Assembly: GCF_007279655.1 (NCBI RefSeq)
Contig: NZ_QKWN01000006.1
Span: 326,033 to 390,032, forward strand
Length of the DNA: 64,000 nt
Reading direction: 5' to 3'
Source of the DNA: Robertkochia solimangrovi
Lineage (GTDB): Bacteria > Bacteroidota > Bacteroidia > Flavobacteriales > Flavobacteriaceae
Shown here: one piece after another, positions 35,487 to 44,977 of the stretch
Layout: every line of letters begins with the position of its first letter
How positions within the stretch are numbered: the stretch's first letter is position 1
Notes under the pieces: model-generated
Told to the model about the DNA's origin: nothing
Seen by the model: only the letters and a program-made list of their open reading frames with translations
The model's database searches: none
Position numbers and translations under genes: made by a program

Positions 35487-37424
35487 ATGAAAACTTTTAA
35501 ATTGTTATTTATAATTGCCTGCCTGGGTCTGACAGGCTGTAAGGAGGAACAGGCAGAAAAGGAGGCTCAGCGCGAAATAGGCTCCTACACCATCAAGCAG
35601 TTTCTGGACACCGAAAATGTTTTTGACAATAGCTTTTCGTATGATGATTCCAAGATCCTTTTAACCAGCAACAAAACAGGAATCTATAATTTATATACGG
35701 TTCCCTCATCCGGAGGTGAATTCATTCCTTTAACGGAGTCAGACAGCTCTTCGATACTAGGAGTATCTTATTTCCCAAAGGATGATCGTATTCTATTCAG
35801 AATGGATGACAATGGTGATGAGGTCTACAAGATCTATCTTAAAGACAGTACCGGTGTTAAACGACTGACTCCTGCAGAAAATGTAAGAACACTTTTCTAT
35901 AAATGGGCTAAGGATAATAATAGTTTCTATTTTGCCAGCAACGAACGTGATCCGAACTTTATGGATCTACTTGAAATGTCGACGGAAGACTTTTCTACGA
36001 AAGTTGTCTATGAGAATAAGGAAGGGATGGAGATCACCGACATCAGTGATGACAAAACTTATGTGGTTCTAGTTCAACCCCTGAACACCAATGATACTGA
36101 TATCTATCTGAAGAATCTCAAAACCGGAGAGAAGATCAAGGTGAATGAACGCCAAAGCGGAAATACCCCGATGGATTTCAGTCCGGACGGAAAATGGTAC
36201 TATTATACCTCCGACGAGGGCTCTGAATTCAGTTATCTGATGCGTTTCAATCCTGAGTCAAAGGTCTATGAAAAAGTAACCGAAAAAAGTTGGGATATAT
36301 CCAATTTCTATTTTACGCATAAGGGCACCTATTCGGTATTACTTACGAATGAGGATGCCTCCAATAAACTGGAAGTAAAACGCACAGCAGATAACTCCAC
36401 GGTAAAACTTCCTCAGGTTGAAGGAAAACAGATTCTTGGGATCAGTATATCCAGAGATGAGAAAATGGCTATCCTCGATGTGGGTAATTCCAATACACCC
36501 ACCGATCTATATTCCTATAATATGGAGAGCGGTGAAACATTCCGTCTGACCAATGTACTGAATGAAGCTATAAATCCGGAGGATCTCGTCGCTGCAGAGG
36601 TAGTTCGATTCAAATCATTCGATGATCTGGAAATTCCGGCTATCTATTATAAACCGGTTCAGGCAACACCCGATCAAAAAGTTCCAGCCCTTGTATGGGT
36701 ACATGGTGGTCCGGGAGGACAATCAAGAACAAATTACTCCTCTCTGATACAGTACCTTGTTAATCACGGGTATGCCGTTCTGGCGGTTAATAACAGAGGA
36801 AGCAGCGGGTATGGTAAGACGTTCTATCAAATGGATGACCAGAATCATGGTGATAAGGATCTTAAAGATTGTATCGCCGGAAAAGACTGGCTGGCCTCAC
36901 AAGACGTCATAGATTCTTCTAAGATCGGAATATTAGGTGGTTCTTATGGAGGTTATATGACCATGGCAGCACTTACCTATGCTCCTGACGAATTTGAAGT
37001 GGGCGTAAATCTATTCGGTGTTACAAACTGGTTGCGTACTTTAAAAAGTATTCCGCCGTGGTGGTCTTCTTTTAAAGATGCACTCTATCAGGAAATGGGA
37101 GATCCTAATACTGTAGATTCAGTAAGATTAAAAGCCATTTCTCCATTATTCCATACGGATCAGGTAAAAAAACCACTCATCGTACTTCAGGGTTCGAAAG
37201 ACCCCAGAGTTTTACAGGTTGAGTCAGACGAAATCGTTGCCGGCGTTCGTAAGAATGGAGTTCCGGTTGAATATGTCCTTTTCGAAGATGAAGGTCATGG
37301 TTTCGTAAAGAAAGAAAATCAAATCGAAGGATACGAGCAGATCCTCAACTTTCTGGATGAATACCTGAAAGGCGAAAGCCATGATCCGGATATGGATGCC
37401 ACTAAGGAAATATCGACAGAATAA
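35487..37424 (+). CDS. S9 prolyl-oligopeptidase-family lipoprotein
   Basis: Lipobox at Cys18 (LGLTGCKEE). Residues about 40-380 form a WD/TolB-like beta-propeller (repeating FSPDGKWYYYTSD-like units) and the rest an alpha/beta-hydrolase. The triad is complete: Ser486 in GGSYGGY, Asp572 in GSKDPRV, His604 in DEGHGF. Enzymes of this branch (DPP-IV/acylaminoacyl-peptidase-like) release dipeptides or blocked residues from oligopeptides. A 143-bp gap after the M1 gene leaves room for its own promoter; a strong terminator at 37452-37496 closes the transcript. Confidence 0.93.
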   Translation: MKTFKLLFIIACLGLTGCKEEQAEKEAQREIGSYTIKQFLDTENVFDNSFSYDDSKILLTSNKTGIYNLYTVPSSGGEFIPLTESDSSSILGVSYFPKDDRILFRMDDNGDEVYKIYLKDSTGVKRLTPAENVRTLFYKWAKDNNSFYFASNERDPNFMDLLEMSTEDFSTKVVYENKEGMEITDISDDKTYVVLVQPLNTNDTDIYLKNLKTGEKIKVNERQSGNTPMDFSPDGKWYYYTSDEGSEFSYLMRFNPESKVYEKVTEKSWDISNFYFTHKGTYSVLLTNEDASNKLEVKRTADNSTVKLPQVEGKQILGISISRDEKMAILDVGNSNTPTDLYSYNMESGETFRLTNVLNEAINPEDLVAAEVVRFKSFDDLEIPAIYYKPVQATPDQKVPALVWVHGGPGGQSRTNYSSLIQYLVNHGYAVLAVNNRGSSGYGKTFYQMDDQNHGDKDLKDCIAGKDWLASQDVIDSSKIGILGGSYGGYMTMAALTYAPDEFEVGVNLFGVTNWLRTLKSIPPWWSSFKDALYQEMGDPNTVDSVRLKAISPLFHTDQVKKPLIVLQGSKDPRVLQVESDEIVAGVRKNGVPVEYVLFEDEGHGFVKKENQIEGYEQILNFLDEYLKGESHDPDMDATKEISTE

Positions 37425-37451
37425 TATATATTTACAATACTATAATCTTTT

Positions 37452-37496
37452 AGATTCCTGCCTGATGTAATCCTGCTCAGGCAGGAATCTTTTTTT
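37452..37496 (+). terminator. rho-independent terminator
   Basis: A 14-bp perfect stem (37452-37465 with 37477-37490, core TTCCTGCCTGA) with an 11-nt loop is followed directly by seven T residues. It ends the peptidase transcript just before the DUF2490 gene. Confidence 0.9.
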
Positions 37497-37521
37497 AAAC
37501 ACGTAACCCAAAATAGACCTT

Positions 37522-38214
37522 ATGAGCAAAAAAATTCGCATTTTTCTATGTATCGCATTTACCGGTATGTGCCTTCATTTACACGCCCAGGATAGAGGTG
37601 ACGATAATTGGGGGGCCTGGTACATGTACTTCGGAACCAATAAAATTTCAGAAAAATGGAGTATCCATACCGAGGCACAATTCCGATTCTACGAGATCAC
37701 TTCCAACTTTAATCAACTCTTATTAAGAACAGGGGTCAATTATCACATTTCACCAAAAGCCATAGCCACATTAGGGTACGGTTTTATCGATACGGATACC
37801 GACTTTATGGATCAACCGGGTGAGGAGAAATTAAAAGAACACAGGATATTTGAACAATTTATATTAAAAAATAATTTAGGGAAATTCGCCTTTGAACATC
37901 GATACCGGTTCGAACAACGCTTTCTGCATCGCTATGATGAAAGCGAGACGCAACATCGGGCCCGATACCGTCTTCAGATCACCTACCCTCTCGGTACGCA
38001 TTGGTTCCTGAATGCCTATGATGAAATATTTATCAATTTGCAAGAACCCGTATTTGGTCAGAACCGACTTTATGGTGCTGTGGGATACAAAGTGAATAAA
38101 GACCTTAGCTTTCAATTCGGTTATTTAAAGAATCATTTTACAGGGATAAACTTCGACCGTCTTCAACTGGCAGTCTTTTTTAACACAGATTTTCTAGTTA
38201 AAAACAATAAATAG
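37522..38214 (+). CDS. DUF2490-family outer-membrane beta-barrel protein
   Basis: Signal peptide (CIAFTGMCLHLHAQ) and about 200 residues of amphipathic beta strands rich in Arg, Tyr and Phe (NWGAWYMYFGTNK, FAFEHRYRFEQRFL, RARYRLQITYPL), ending in a strand typical of outer-membrane barrels (LAVFFNTDFL). This matches the DUF2490 family, whose function is unknown. It lies directly downstream of the S9 gene terminator, so it is probably expressed on its own. Confidence 0.82.
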   Translation: MSKKIRIFLCIAFTGMCLHLHAQDRGDDNWGAWYMYFGTNKISEKWSIHTEAQFRFYEITSNFNQLLLRTGVNYHISPKAIATLGYGFIDTDTDFMDQPGEEKLKEHRIFEQFILKNNLGKFAFEHRYRFEQRFLHRYDESETQHRARYRLQITYPLGTHWFLNAYDEIFINLQEPVFGQNRLYGAVGYKVNKDLSFQFGYLKNHFTGINFDRLQLAVFFNTDFLVKNNK

Positions 38215-38299
38215 TATTTACTTCGTTTACTTTAACAGATAGTAGTTTTAAAGGAATGTACCCGGTATAAAATGTTCCCTAAAGGGGATATTCAGGCAA

Positions 38300-38307
38300 T
38301 ATCTTTG
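38300..38307 (+). promoter_or_regulatory. -7 promoter element of the superoxide dismutase gene
   Basis: TATCTTTG matches the TAnnTTTG consensus and lies 51 nt before the likely start codon. No convincing -33 TTTG is present at the usual spacing. Confidence 0.4.
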
Positions 38308-38358
38308 CGATTCCACATTAAACTTACTATCTTAGAAAAGATCAATTAACATTTAAAA

Positions 38359-38940
38359 ATGAAAATGAAAAAATTCTTAGGTTTATTTATTGCGGTTTCC
38401 TTCTTAACTACAGTAAGTTGCAAAAGCGAAAAGAAAAAAGAAGCAGAAACACCTGTACAGGAAGAGACAAAAATTGAAACCCCAGCAGTTAAAAAAATAA
38501 CGGTTACCATGGAACCGAAAAGCGAAAGCGAAGTTAAAGGTAACGTAGTATTTACAGAAGAAAACGGAGTAGTAACCATGACAGCCGTATTTGAAGGACT
38601 TGCTCCGGGGGAGCACGCTATTCACCTGCATGAGAAAGCAGATTGTAGTGCTGAAGACGGAACTTCAAGTGGTGGTCACTGGAATCCTACATTTGCCCAG
38701 CACGGTAAATGGGGTAGCCCTGACGGGTATCACAAAGGTGACATCGGAAACTTTACCGCAGACGAAAATGGTAATGGTACCATCACTTTCGAGACCGATG
38801 AATGGTGTATCGGATGTGGTGATGCAAACAAGGATATCGTTGGTAAAGCAGTGATCGTACATCAAGGTACCGACGACTATGTTTCACAACCCAGTGGTGC
38901 TGCAGGTGCAAGAGTAAGTTGCGGAGGAGTTATCCAATAA
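38359..38940 (+). CDS. sodC: Cu-Zn superoxide dismutase lipoprotein
   Basis: Lipobox at Cys21 (TTVSCKSEKKKE), a 25-residue charged linker, then a Cu-Zn SOD domain. Metal ligands are seen in HAIHLHEKADC (two copper His), GGHWNPTFAQHG (bridging and zinc His), and the late VIVHQGTDDY copper His; the disulfide cysteines are in KADC and RVSCGG. The enzyme removes superoxide in the periplasm or at the cell surface. Two extra cysteines (EWCIGCGD) are unusual for the family. A perfect hairpin terminator follows. Confidence 0.94.
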   Translation: MKMKKFLGLFIAVSFLTTVSCKSEKKKEAETPVQEETKIETPAVKKITVTMEPKSESEVKGNVVFTEENGVVTMTAVFEGLAPGEHAIHLHEKADCSAEDGTSSGGHWNPTFAQHGKWGSPDGYHKGDIGNFTADENGNGTITFETDEWCIGCGDANKDIVGKAVIVHQGTDDYVSQPSGAAGARVSCGGVIQ

Positions 38941-38984
38941 TTTATCGAACACCCCGGATTCTTAAAGAATTCAAACAAAAAATT

Positions 38985-39012
38985 AAAAGCGGATCAATGA
39001 TCCGCTTTTTTT
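38985..39012 (+). terminator. rho-independent terminator after sodC
   Basis: AAAAGCGGATCA (38985-38996) pairs perfectly with its complement at 38998-39008, leaving a tiny loop, followed by a T run to 39012. Confidence 0.88.
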
Positions 39013-39151
39013 ATTCCCCAAATCCTAATACAACACTACAAAACAGCTGGTTACCTAACATTTTTTCATGCATTTCGTGCCGTTTATTCCACAAGTATCG
39101 TATTTTTATATCAGACGCACACGCTTTTAATTAACTCAACATCAAAGCATT

Positions 39152-39514
39152 ATGAAAAAAGTATTAAGATTATTACCTATACTCCTCTTACCGTTTATTA
39201 TTGGTGCCTGTTCCGGTGATGATGATGCCAGTAATGACACAAGTACTCTGGAATATGATATTATCGTGATTAACGAAACGGCTTACGATCTGAATATTTA
39301 TGTGGATGCACTGGACGAAGGCGATGCCGGATTTACCGACTATGGTATCGTACTTTCCGGGCACGACCGGGAAATCAGTTCGTTTAAAGCGAATATACAA
39401 CATGTGCTCAGAGCTACTCTGGAAGGAAACCTGCCCTCAGCATTTGTCTATGAAACAAATTTCACGAATAACAGTAATGGCGATATAGAAATATTGATCT
39501 TTTCGATCGATTAA
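39152..39514 (+). CDS. small lipoprotein of unknown function
   Basis: 120 residues with a lipobox at Cys20 followed by SGDDD, a surface-export type signal. The mature part is a short beta-rich domain (EYDIIVINETAYDLNIYVDAL) with no cysteine and no motif that I recognise; it resembles small immunoglobulin-like or transthyretin-like folds only in strand pattern. Stands alone between the sodC terminator and a convergent MoxR/VWA operon. Confidence 0.72.
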   Translation: MKKVLRLLPILLLPFIIGACSGDDDASNDTSTLEYDIIVINETAYDLNIYVDALDEGDAGFTDYGIVLSGHDREISSFKANIQHVLRATLEGNLPSAFVYETNFTNNSNGDIEILIFSID

Positions 39515-39741
39515 TCAAAGTTCTAAAAAGGAATAATCTCTCGTCAAAACACATCATTTTGACCGGCTGTATTTTAAAGATTCCCGGAGGTAACTTTACG
39601 TAGGAAGCTGCTGTTACAGAATCGTAGAAATGTATTCCTGGTACAACAGAAACGACTCCTTTCCGTCCCGAAATAAACTCGTGTATTCTCAATCCAGGTG
39701 ACCGTTTCTAATTGCAAAGATCAGCACAATTAAATAAAATG

Positions 39742-39786
39742 AACAACCCTTAAAACAGCGTGATTACACCTGTAATAAGGGTTGTT
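39742..39786 (-). terminator. hairpin between convergent genes, likely terminator
   Basis: Arms AACAACCCTTA (39742-39752) and its complement (39776-39786) with a second, partly paired stem inside the loop (ACAG/CTGT). It lies 23 nt downstream of the minus-strand MoxR-like gene. There is no long T run, so termination efficiency is uncertain. Confidence 0.5.
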
Positions 39787-39808
39787 GTTGCTATATCCTT
39801 AATTTCTA

Positions 39809-41272
39809 TCAGAGTCCGCTAATATAACTACCATAGAGATCATTGAACTGATGACCTTTTACAAAACGGTTCTTACTAAGTTTTTTATGAACGGATAGTC
39901 CCCAAAGCAAAAACTCTCTCATAAAATCCTGTTCAACGGGATCGGTATCCGGTTGATATTTAGAGATCAGGGTATTCAGAGGTTCCACACCGGAAAGTAA
40001 ATGATGATAATCTTCATTGGATAGTTCGTCATCGATCTCGAACCCGCTTCCTTCAAAGAACCATAGTACGATCTCATCATAGGGCCCTTTAGCATTAGGC
40101 TTTTCTAATTTTTCGATCTTCGGGAAACAAGTGTCGAACAGTGACCTTACAGCCTCATTAATCAAATGCATGGCTACCACGGCTGCCCCTTCCTGCTCTC
40201 CTTCATAAACGAGTTCCACTTTCCCCGTGATACTGGGTATCACCCCCATAAAATCGCCCATTCGAATAACCGTCTCCGATTCATCATTGATCAGCATTCT
40301 CCTTTCAGCAGCACTGATGAGATTTTCAAGGATGGTTATGCTCATTCTTGCACTTATACCACTTTTATGATCTATATATTCGCTTTCCCGTGCCTCAAAG
40401 GATATTTGCTCTATCAGATCCCTGGCAAGTTCGGGCACTCGGATACTGTCTTTTTGAATCGATTTAAGATGGGCTTCCTGTGCGGTGATCGTCTTGGCGA
40501 TCTCGATCTCTTCCGGATAATGCGTAAGTATCTGTGATCCTATCCTGTCTTTTAAAGGCGTTACGATACTTCCCCGGTTGGTATAATCTTCCGGGTTTGC
40601 CGTAAAAACGAATTGCAGATCCAGTGGTAACCGCAATTTAAACCCACGAATCTGAATATCTCCTTCCTGAAGGATATTGAATAAAGCAACCTGAATCCTG
40701 GCCTGCAGATCGGGAAGTTCATTGATCACAAATATGCTTCTGTTAGCCCTGGGTATCATCCCAAAGTGTATCACCCGATCATCTGCATAACTCAACTTGA
40801 GATTTGCAGCTTTGATCGGATCCACATCACCGATAAGGTCTGCTACCGTTACGTCAGGTGTTGCAAGCTTTTCAAAGAAACGCTCATCACGATGCACCCA
40901 GGCAACAGGGGTATCCTCACCTTTTTCTGCGATAAGATCTTTAGCATAACGTGAAATTGGTTGAAAAGGATCATCGTTGATCTCTGACCCGGCAATTACA
41001 GGTATCCATTCATCCAGGAGTCCTACCATCAATCTGGCAAGCCTTGTCTTTGCCTGACCTCGTAACCCAAGGAGATTGATATGATGCCTGGCAAGAATGG
41101 CCCGTTCCAGTTCCGGGATTACTGTATTTTCATATCCATGTATTCCTTCAAAAACGGTTTTACCACCTTTGATGGAACTGATTAGATTATCCCTGAGTTC
41201 GTTCTTTATGGATTTAGACGTGTAGCCTGCAGATTTGAGTTCGCCTAATGTGGTTATATTTTTATAATCCAT
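39809..41272 (-). CDS. MoxR/BchI-like AAA+ ATPase
   Basis: 487 residues. Walker A is GLRGQAKT, Walker B reads IFVINELPDL with Asn where Asp is usual before the Glu, and sensor 1 is FTANPED. The sequence follows magnesium-chelatase-I-like (MoxR) ATPases, which act as chaperones that load metals or assemble complexes together with a von Willebrand factor A protein. The VWA partner is encoded immediately upstream (27 nt gap), so the pair probably forms one machine. No substrate can be read from the neighbours. Confidence 0.88.
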   Translation of the reverse strand: MDYKNITTLGELKSAGYTSKSIKNELRDNLISSIKGGKTVFEGIHGYENTVIPELERAILARHHINLLGLRGQAKTRLARLMVGLLDEWIPVIAGSEINDDPFQPISRYAKDLIAEKGEDTPVAWVHRDERFFEKLATPDVTVADLIGDVDPIKAANLKLSYADDRVIHFGMIPRANRSIFVINELPDLQARIQVALFNILQEGDIQIRGFKLRLPLDLQFVFTANPEDYTNRGSIVTPLKDRIGSQILTHYPEEIEIAKTITAQEAHLKSIQKDSIRVPELARDLIEQISFEARESEYIDHKSGISARMSITILENLISAAERRMLINDESETVIRMGDFMGVIPSITGKVELVYEGEQEGAAVVAMHLINEAVRSLFDTCFPKIEKLEKPNAKGPYDEIVLWFFEGSGFEIDDELSNEDYHHLLSGVEPLNTLISKYQPDTDPVEQDFMREFLLWGLSVHKKLSKNRFVKGHQFNDLYGSYISGL

Positions 41273-41299
41273 TGATCTGAGTTGTTGAAGTGTTAACTA

Positions 41300-42439
41300 T
41301 TAGCCTCTTAATCTTCTTTTCCTGTTATTTTCGTAATCTTCAAAAATCATTTCTCCCAACCCCTTTAAACCGGTAAAAAATGCCTTTCCTTTATTCGCCT
41401 CGGTAAACTGCCTTACAAATTGCATCAGATACGGATCTCTTGCAATCATAAAAGTGGTAATGGGAATATGAAGACGCCTGGCTTGTCTGGCGGTATTATA
41501 ACATTGTTCCACAATATACCGATCCAGTCCGACACTATTCATGTAATATTCTCCATCCGGTTTTCGGATACAACTGGGTTTACCATCGGTGATCATGAAT
41601 ATCTGTTTATTGGTATTGCGTTTTCTGCGAAGAATGTCCATCGCCAGTTGCATACCTGCAACCGTATTGGTATGGTAAGGACCTACTTTAAGGTATGGAA
41701 GGTCTTTGATCGATATGGGCCATGCATCATTTCCGAATACCAGAATATCCAGTGTGTCTTTCGGATAACGGGTGGTTATGAGTTCAGCGAGCGCCATCGC
41801 AACCTTTTTAGCGGGCGTGATCCGATCTTCTCCGTAAAGTATCATGCTGTGACTGATATCGATCATCAAAACCGTACTCATCTGAGCCTTTAAATGCGTT
41901 TCCTCGACTACCAGATCATTCTCGTTCAATTGAAAGCTATCGATACCATGATTGATCTGGGCATTACGCATACTTTCGGTCATCGAAATGCGTTCCAATG
42001 GATCTCCAAACCGAAAATCCCTGAAGTCACCTGTGTGTTCATCACCTCTTCCAGTATAGTTTGTGCGGTGATTTCCAGACTGACTTCTTTTGATCTTTCC
42101 GAAAATCTGATCGAGCGCATGCTTTCGAATCAACTGCTCAGTTTTGGCTGTGATCGATATATTTCCTTTACCATCACCTTCTCCTGAACCGTCGGGATCG
42201 ATCTCTTCCCGGATATATCCTTTTCGCTTCAAATCTTCAATAAAGTCGTCGATGGTATAATTCTCATCAGTAAGGCTATATTCCTTATCGAGTTCTCGCA
42301 ACCAATCTATCGCTTCGTCAAAATCACCTGAAGTATGGGTGATCAATTCCTTGAAAATTTCGAATAACTTTTCAAAAGGCGATTGGTCTGGCGCCTTATA
42401 TGTCTCGAAAACAAATCCTTTGATGTTCCTGTGTTTCAT
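41300..42439 (-). CDS. VWA-domain protein, partner of the MoxR-like ATPase
   Basis: 379 residues, no signal peptide. The N-terminal 170 residues are charged and helical; residues about 180-350 are a von Willebrand factor A domain with a complete metal-ion-dependent adhesion site: DISHSM (DxSxS), the Thr in HTNTVAGM and Asp in MITDGKPS. Such cytosolic VWA proteins couple with MoxR ATPases to recognise the substrate complex. First gene of the two-gene operon, with a divergent DUF2167 gene about 130 bp away. Confidence 0.88.
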   Translation of the reverse strand: MKHRNIKGFVFETYKAPDQSPFEKLFEIFKELITHTSGDFDEAIDWLRELDKEYSLTDENYTIDDFIEDLKRKGYIREEIDPDGSGEGDGKGNISITAKTEQLIRKHALDQIFGKIKRSQSGNHRTNYTGRGDEHTGDFRDFRFGDPLERISMTESMRNAQINHGIDSFQLNENDLVVEETHLKAQMSTVLMIDISHSMILYGEDRITPAKKVAMALAELITTRYPKDTLDILVFGNDAWPISIKDLPYLKVGPYHTNTVAGMQLAMDILRRKRNTNKQIFMITDGKPSCIRKPDGEYYMNSVGLDRYIVEQCYNTARQARRLHIPITTFMIARDPYLMQFVRQFTEANKGKAFFTGLKGLGEMIFEDYENNRKRRLRG

Positions 42440-42568
42440 AGCCCTATAAAATTACGCCTTTTTTAGGAAGAACACCAAACGCTGTCTCTCGTAAAACCGG
42501 GCTGTGTTCTCACAAAAAAATGATTTTAATATTTTTTTTGTAGTATTGTACGCTAACTTTATAACCTC

Positions 42569-43471
42569 ATGACTAAATCACTTCTACTATGCTTTACAGC
42601 ACTATCCTTTAGTGCTTTTTCGCAAGAAAGTTCAGATACCCTGAACATCGACACCGAAGCTTTTTTCCAGGCAAGGATTGACAGCATCGAAAATTCATTT
42701 CATTACCAACACGGAACGATCGAAATTGGTGAAGGCCTTGCCACCATAACGGTACCGGAAGGATTTAAATTCCTGGATGCAGAGCAGAGCCAGATTGTAT
42801 TGACCGACCTTTGGGGGAATCCTCCCGCGGAAACCTACGGACTCCTGTTTCCCGAAGATATGAGTCCAATCCACGAAAATTTCACCTACGCAGTTGAAAT
42901 CACCTATTCAGAAGATGGCTATATAGATGACACCGATGCAAGAGAACTGGATTACGATGAACTGCTGGCTGAGATGAAAGAAGACATGAAATCTACTAAC
43001 CCGGCTCGGGTTGCAGAAGGGTATCCCGAAATCGAACTGATCGGATGGGCTTCTGCTCCCTATTATGATTCGATGAACAAAAAACTACACTGGGCTAAGG
43101 AGTTGCATTTTGGAGGCGAAGATGAAAATACACTGAACTACGAGATCAGAGTGTTGGGTCGTAAAGGATACCTGAACCTAAATGCGATCGGGAATATGCC
43201 AGCCCTGCCAATTATTCAGAATGATACTGAGACTATTCTTAGCAGTGTTAACTTTAATGAAGGATATCGCTATTCAGATTTCAATCCAGATCTTGACGAA
43301 GTTGCAGCTTATGGAATCGGCGGACTCATAGCCGGTAAGGTTTTGGCAAAAGCAGGTTTCTTTGCGGTAATTTTAAAATTCTGGAAAGTTATCGCCTTAG
43401 GAGTTGCCGGTGGTTTCGGAATTCTAAGAAAGAAGATCTTCGGCAGTAAAGACAATAAAGAATCCGCATGA
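42569..43471 (+). CDS. DUF2167-family membrane protein
   Basis: 300 residues: signal peptide (FTALSFSAFSQ), a periplasmic domain with the family landmarks GLATITVPEGFKFLDA, VLTDLWGNPP and WASAPYYDS, and a C-terminal hydrophobic hairpin (about 250-292, GIGGLIAGKVLAKAGFFAVILKFWKVIALGVAGG read as two segments) followed by a basic tail. Function is unknown. The arrangement suggests an inner-membrane anchored protein with its main domain in the periplasm. Confidence 0.88.
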   Translation: MTKSLLLCFTALSFSAFSQESSDTLNIDTEAFFQARIDSIENSFHYQHGTIEIGEGLATITVPEGFKFLDAEQSQIVLTDLWGNPPAETYGLLFPEDMSPIHENFTYAVEITYSEDGYIDDTDARELDYDELLAEMKEDMKSTNPARVAEGYPEIELIGWASAPYYDSMNKKLHWAKELHFGGEDENTLNYEIRVLGRKGYLNLNAIGNMPALPIIQNDTETILSSVNFNEGYRYSDFNPDLDEVAAYGIGGLIAGKVLAKAGFFAVILKFWKVIALGVAGGFGILRKKIFGSKDNKESA

Positions 43472-43499
43472 TGTAAATACATGAATCATCATAAAAAAG

Positions 43500-43524
43500 A
43501 AGGGATAGCTAACGCTATCCCTTT
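43500..43524. terminator. bidirectional terminator overlapping a stop codon
   Basis: AAGGGATAGC (43500-43509) pairs with GCTATCCCTT (43514-43523) around a 4-nt loop, with T- or A-rich flanks on both sides. The stop codon of the convergent M28 gene (43515-43517) lies inside the right arm, so the hairpin is part of that coding end. Confidence 0.85.
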
Positions 43525-44909
43525 ATTTTTGCCCCTTGTACGATACCGTATTTATCGATCAGATAGATCAATGAGGTCATGGTAGCAGCACCTAGCTCCA
43601 ACTCCCTTTTATTGACATGTTCAAAGGTGTCATTCTCCGCGTGATGATGATCGAAATAGCGCTGAGAATCCGGTCTGAGTCCGGCGAGCACCGTACCATC
43701 TCCTTTTAGCGGGCCTATATCGGCACCACTACCTCCTTTTTCGAACAAATGGATCAGATAAGGTTCGAATAAAGGCTTCCATGCAAGAATCCTTTCGTAA
43801 TTCTTCGCATCGCTATCAAAAGAAAAACCGCGTGGTGTAAATCCTCCTGCATCACTTTCCAAGGCAAAAACATGATTTTCACCTTTTTCTTTAGCTACTT
43901 CAGCATATTTATTACCTCCTCTGAGTCCGTTTTCCTCGTTCATGAACAATACTACACGTATGGTTCTTTTTGGTGTATACCCTGATTCCTTTAACAATCT
44001 CAAAACTTCCATACTTTGCACACATCCGGCTCCATCGTCATGAGATCCGTCACCCAGATCCCAGGAATCCAGATGTCCACCCACAGTGATGATCTCATTC
44101 GGATACGTACTCCCTTTGATCTCTCCGATCACGTTATAAGATTCAACATCCGGGAATACCCGACATTTCTGACTGAAATAGAATTTAAGTCCGGGATCCA
44201 ATGCCAGCATCGTGCTCAGCATCTCAGCATCATTTGTACTGATCGCCGCTGCAGGAATTCGCTGATCAACAGGCAATTCTCCATATCCCATACTTCCGGT
44301 ATGAGGATAATCATCGAGACGAAGATTCATGGAACGCACAATAACTCCTACTGCACCGTATTTCACTGCCTCAGCAGCTCCCGAATATCTTTGATCAACA
44401 CATCCGCCGTACGCCGCAAAAGTACTGATGAGATCCGCCTGCATCGGACGATTAAAGAAAACGATCTTTCCCTTGATCTTACTTTCACCAAGTGCTTTCA
44501 GATCCTCAAGCCCTTTTACCTCAACCATTTCAGTTTTGAGACCTCCATCAGGTGTAGCCACGGACCCACCCAGTGCGCAAATATTTACGGAAGTAGTCTT
44601 GCCGGGCTCAGATTCGACATAAGCATATTCTTTAACACCACGTGTCCATTTCGGAACCATCACCGGTTGTAACCATACACGATCGAGGCCCAGAGCTTCC
44701 AATTCCTGTTTGGTATAACGAACGGCTCTTTCCGCATTCAGCGACCCGGATAATCTTCCTCCGATCTGATTGGAAAGATAATCAAGCCACTCATAGCTCT
44801 TTCCGTTCAGCAGCGATTGTTTATAGATTTCCTTTAATTGATCCTCATCAGATTTCTGAGCCATAAGGCTTGTAGAAATCATGAGCATTAGCAAGAGTAT
44901 TCTTTTCAT
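43515..44909 (-). CDS. M28-family carboxypeptidase-Q-like metallopeptidase with PA insert
   Basis: 464 residues with a signal peptide (LMLMISTSLMAQ), a protease-associated (PA) domain inserted at about 120-240 (KGKIVFFNRPM, GAVGVIVRSMN), and a M28 zinc site with canonical residues: GGHLDSWD (His, Asp), HDDGAG, MNEENGLRG (catalytic and ligand Glu), and the late HHHAEND. It is the regular form of the family, in contrast to the Asp-for-His variant encoded at 32347. Likely releases dipeptides or C-terminal residues in the periplasm. Confidence 0.92.
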   Translation of the reverse strand: MKRILLLMLMISTSLMAQKSDEDQLKEIYKQSLLNGKSYEWLDYLSNQIGGRLSGSLNAERAVRYTKQELEALGLDRVWLQPVMVPKWTRGVKEYAYVESEPGKTTSVNICALGGSVATPDGGLKTEMVEVKGLEDLKALGESKIKGKIVFFNRPMQADLISTFAAYGGCVDQRYSGAAEAVKYGAVGVIVRSMNLRLDDYPHTGSMGYGELPVDQRIPAAAISTNDAEMLSTMLALDPGLKFYFSQKCRVFPDVESYNVIGEIKGSTYPNEIITVGGHLDSWDLGDGSHDDGAGCVQSMEVLRLLKESGYTPKRTIRVVLFMNEENGLRGGNKYAEVAKEKGENHVFALESDAGGFTPRGFSFDSDAKNYERILAWKPLFEPYLIHLFEKGGSGADIGPLKGDGTVLAGLRPDSQRYFDHHHAENDTFEHVNKRELELGAATMTSLIYLIDKYGIVQGAKIKG

Positions 44910-44977
44910 GTTTAGGTAATTTTGCCACTAAAATGATTAAAGCACTTTAATGATCGTGTTAATTATTCAATAAATTT

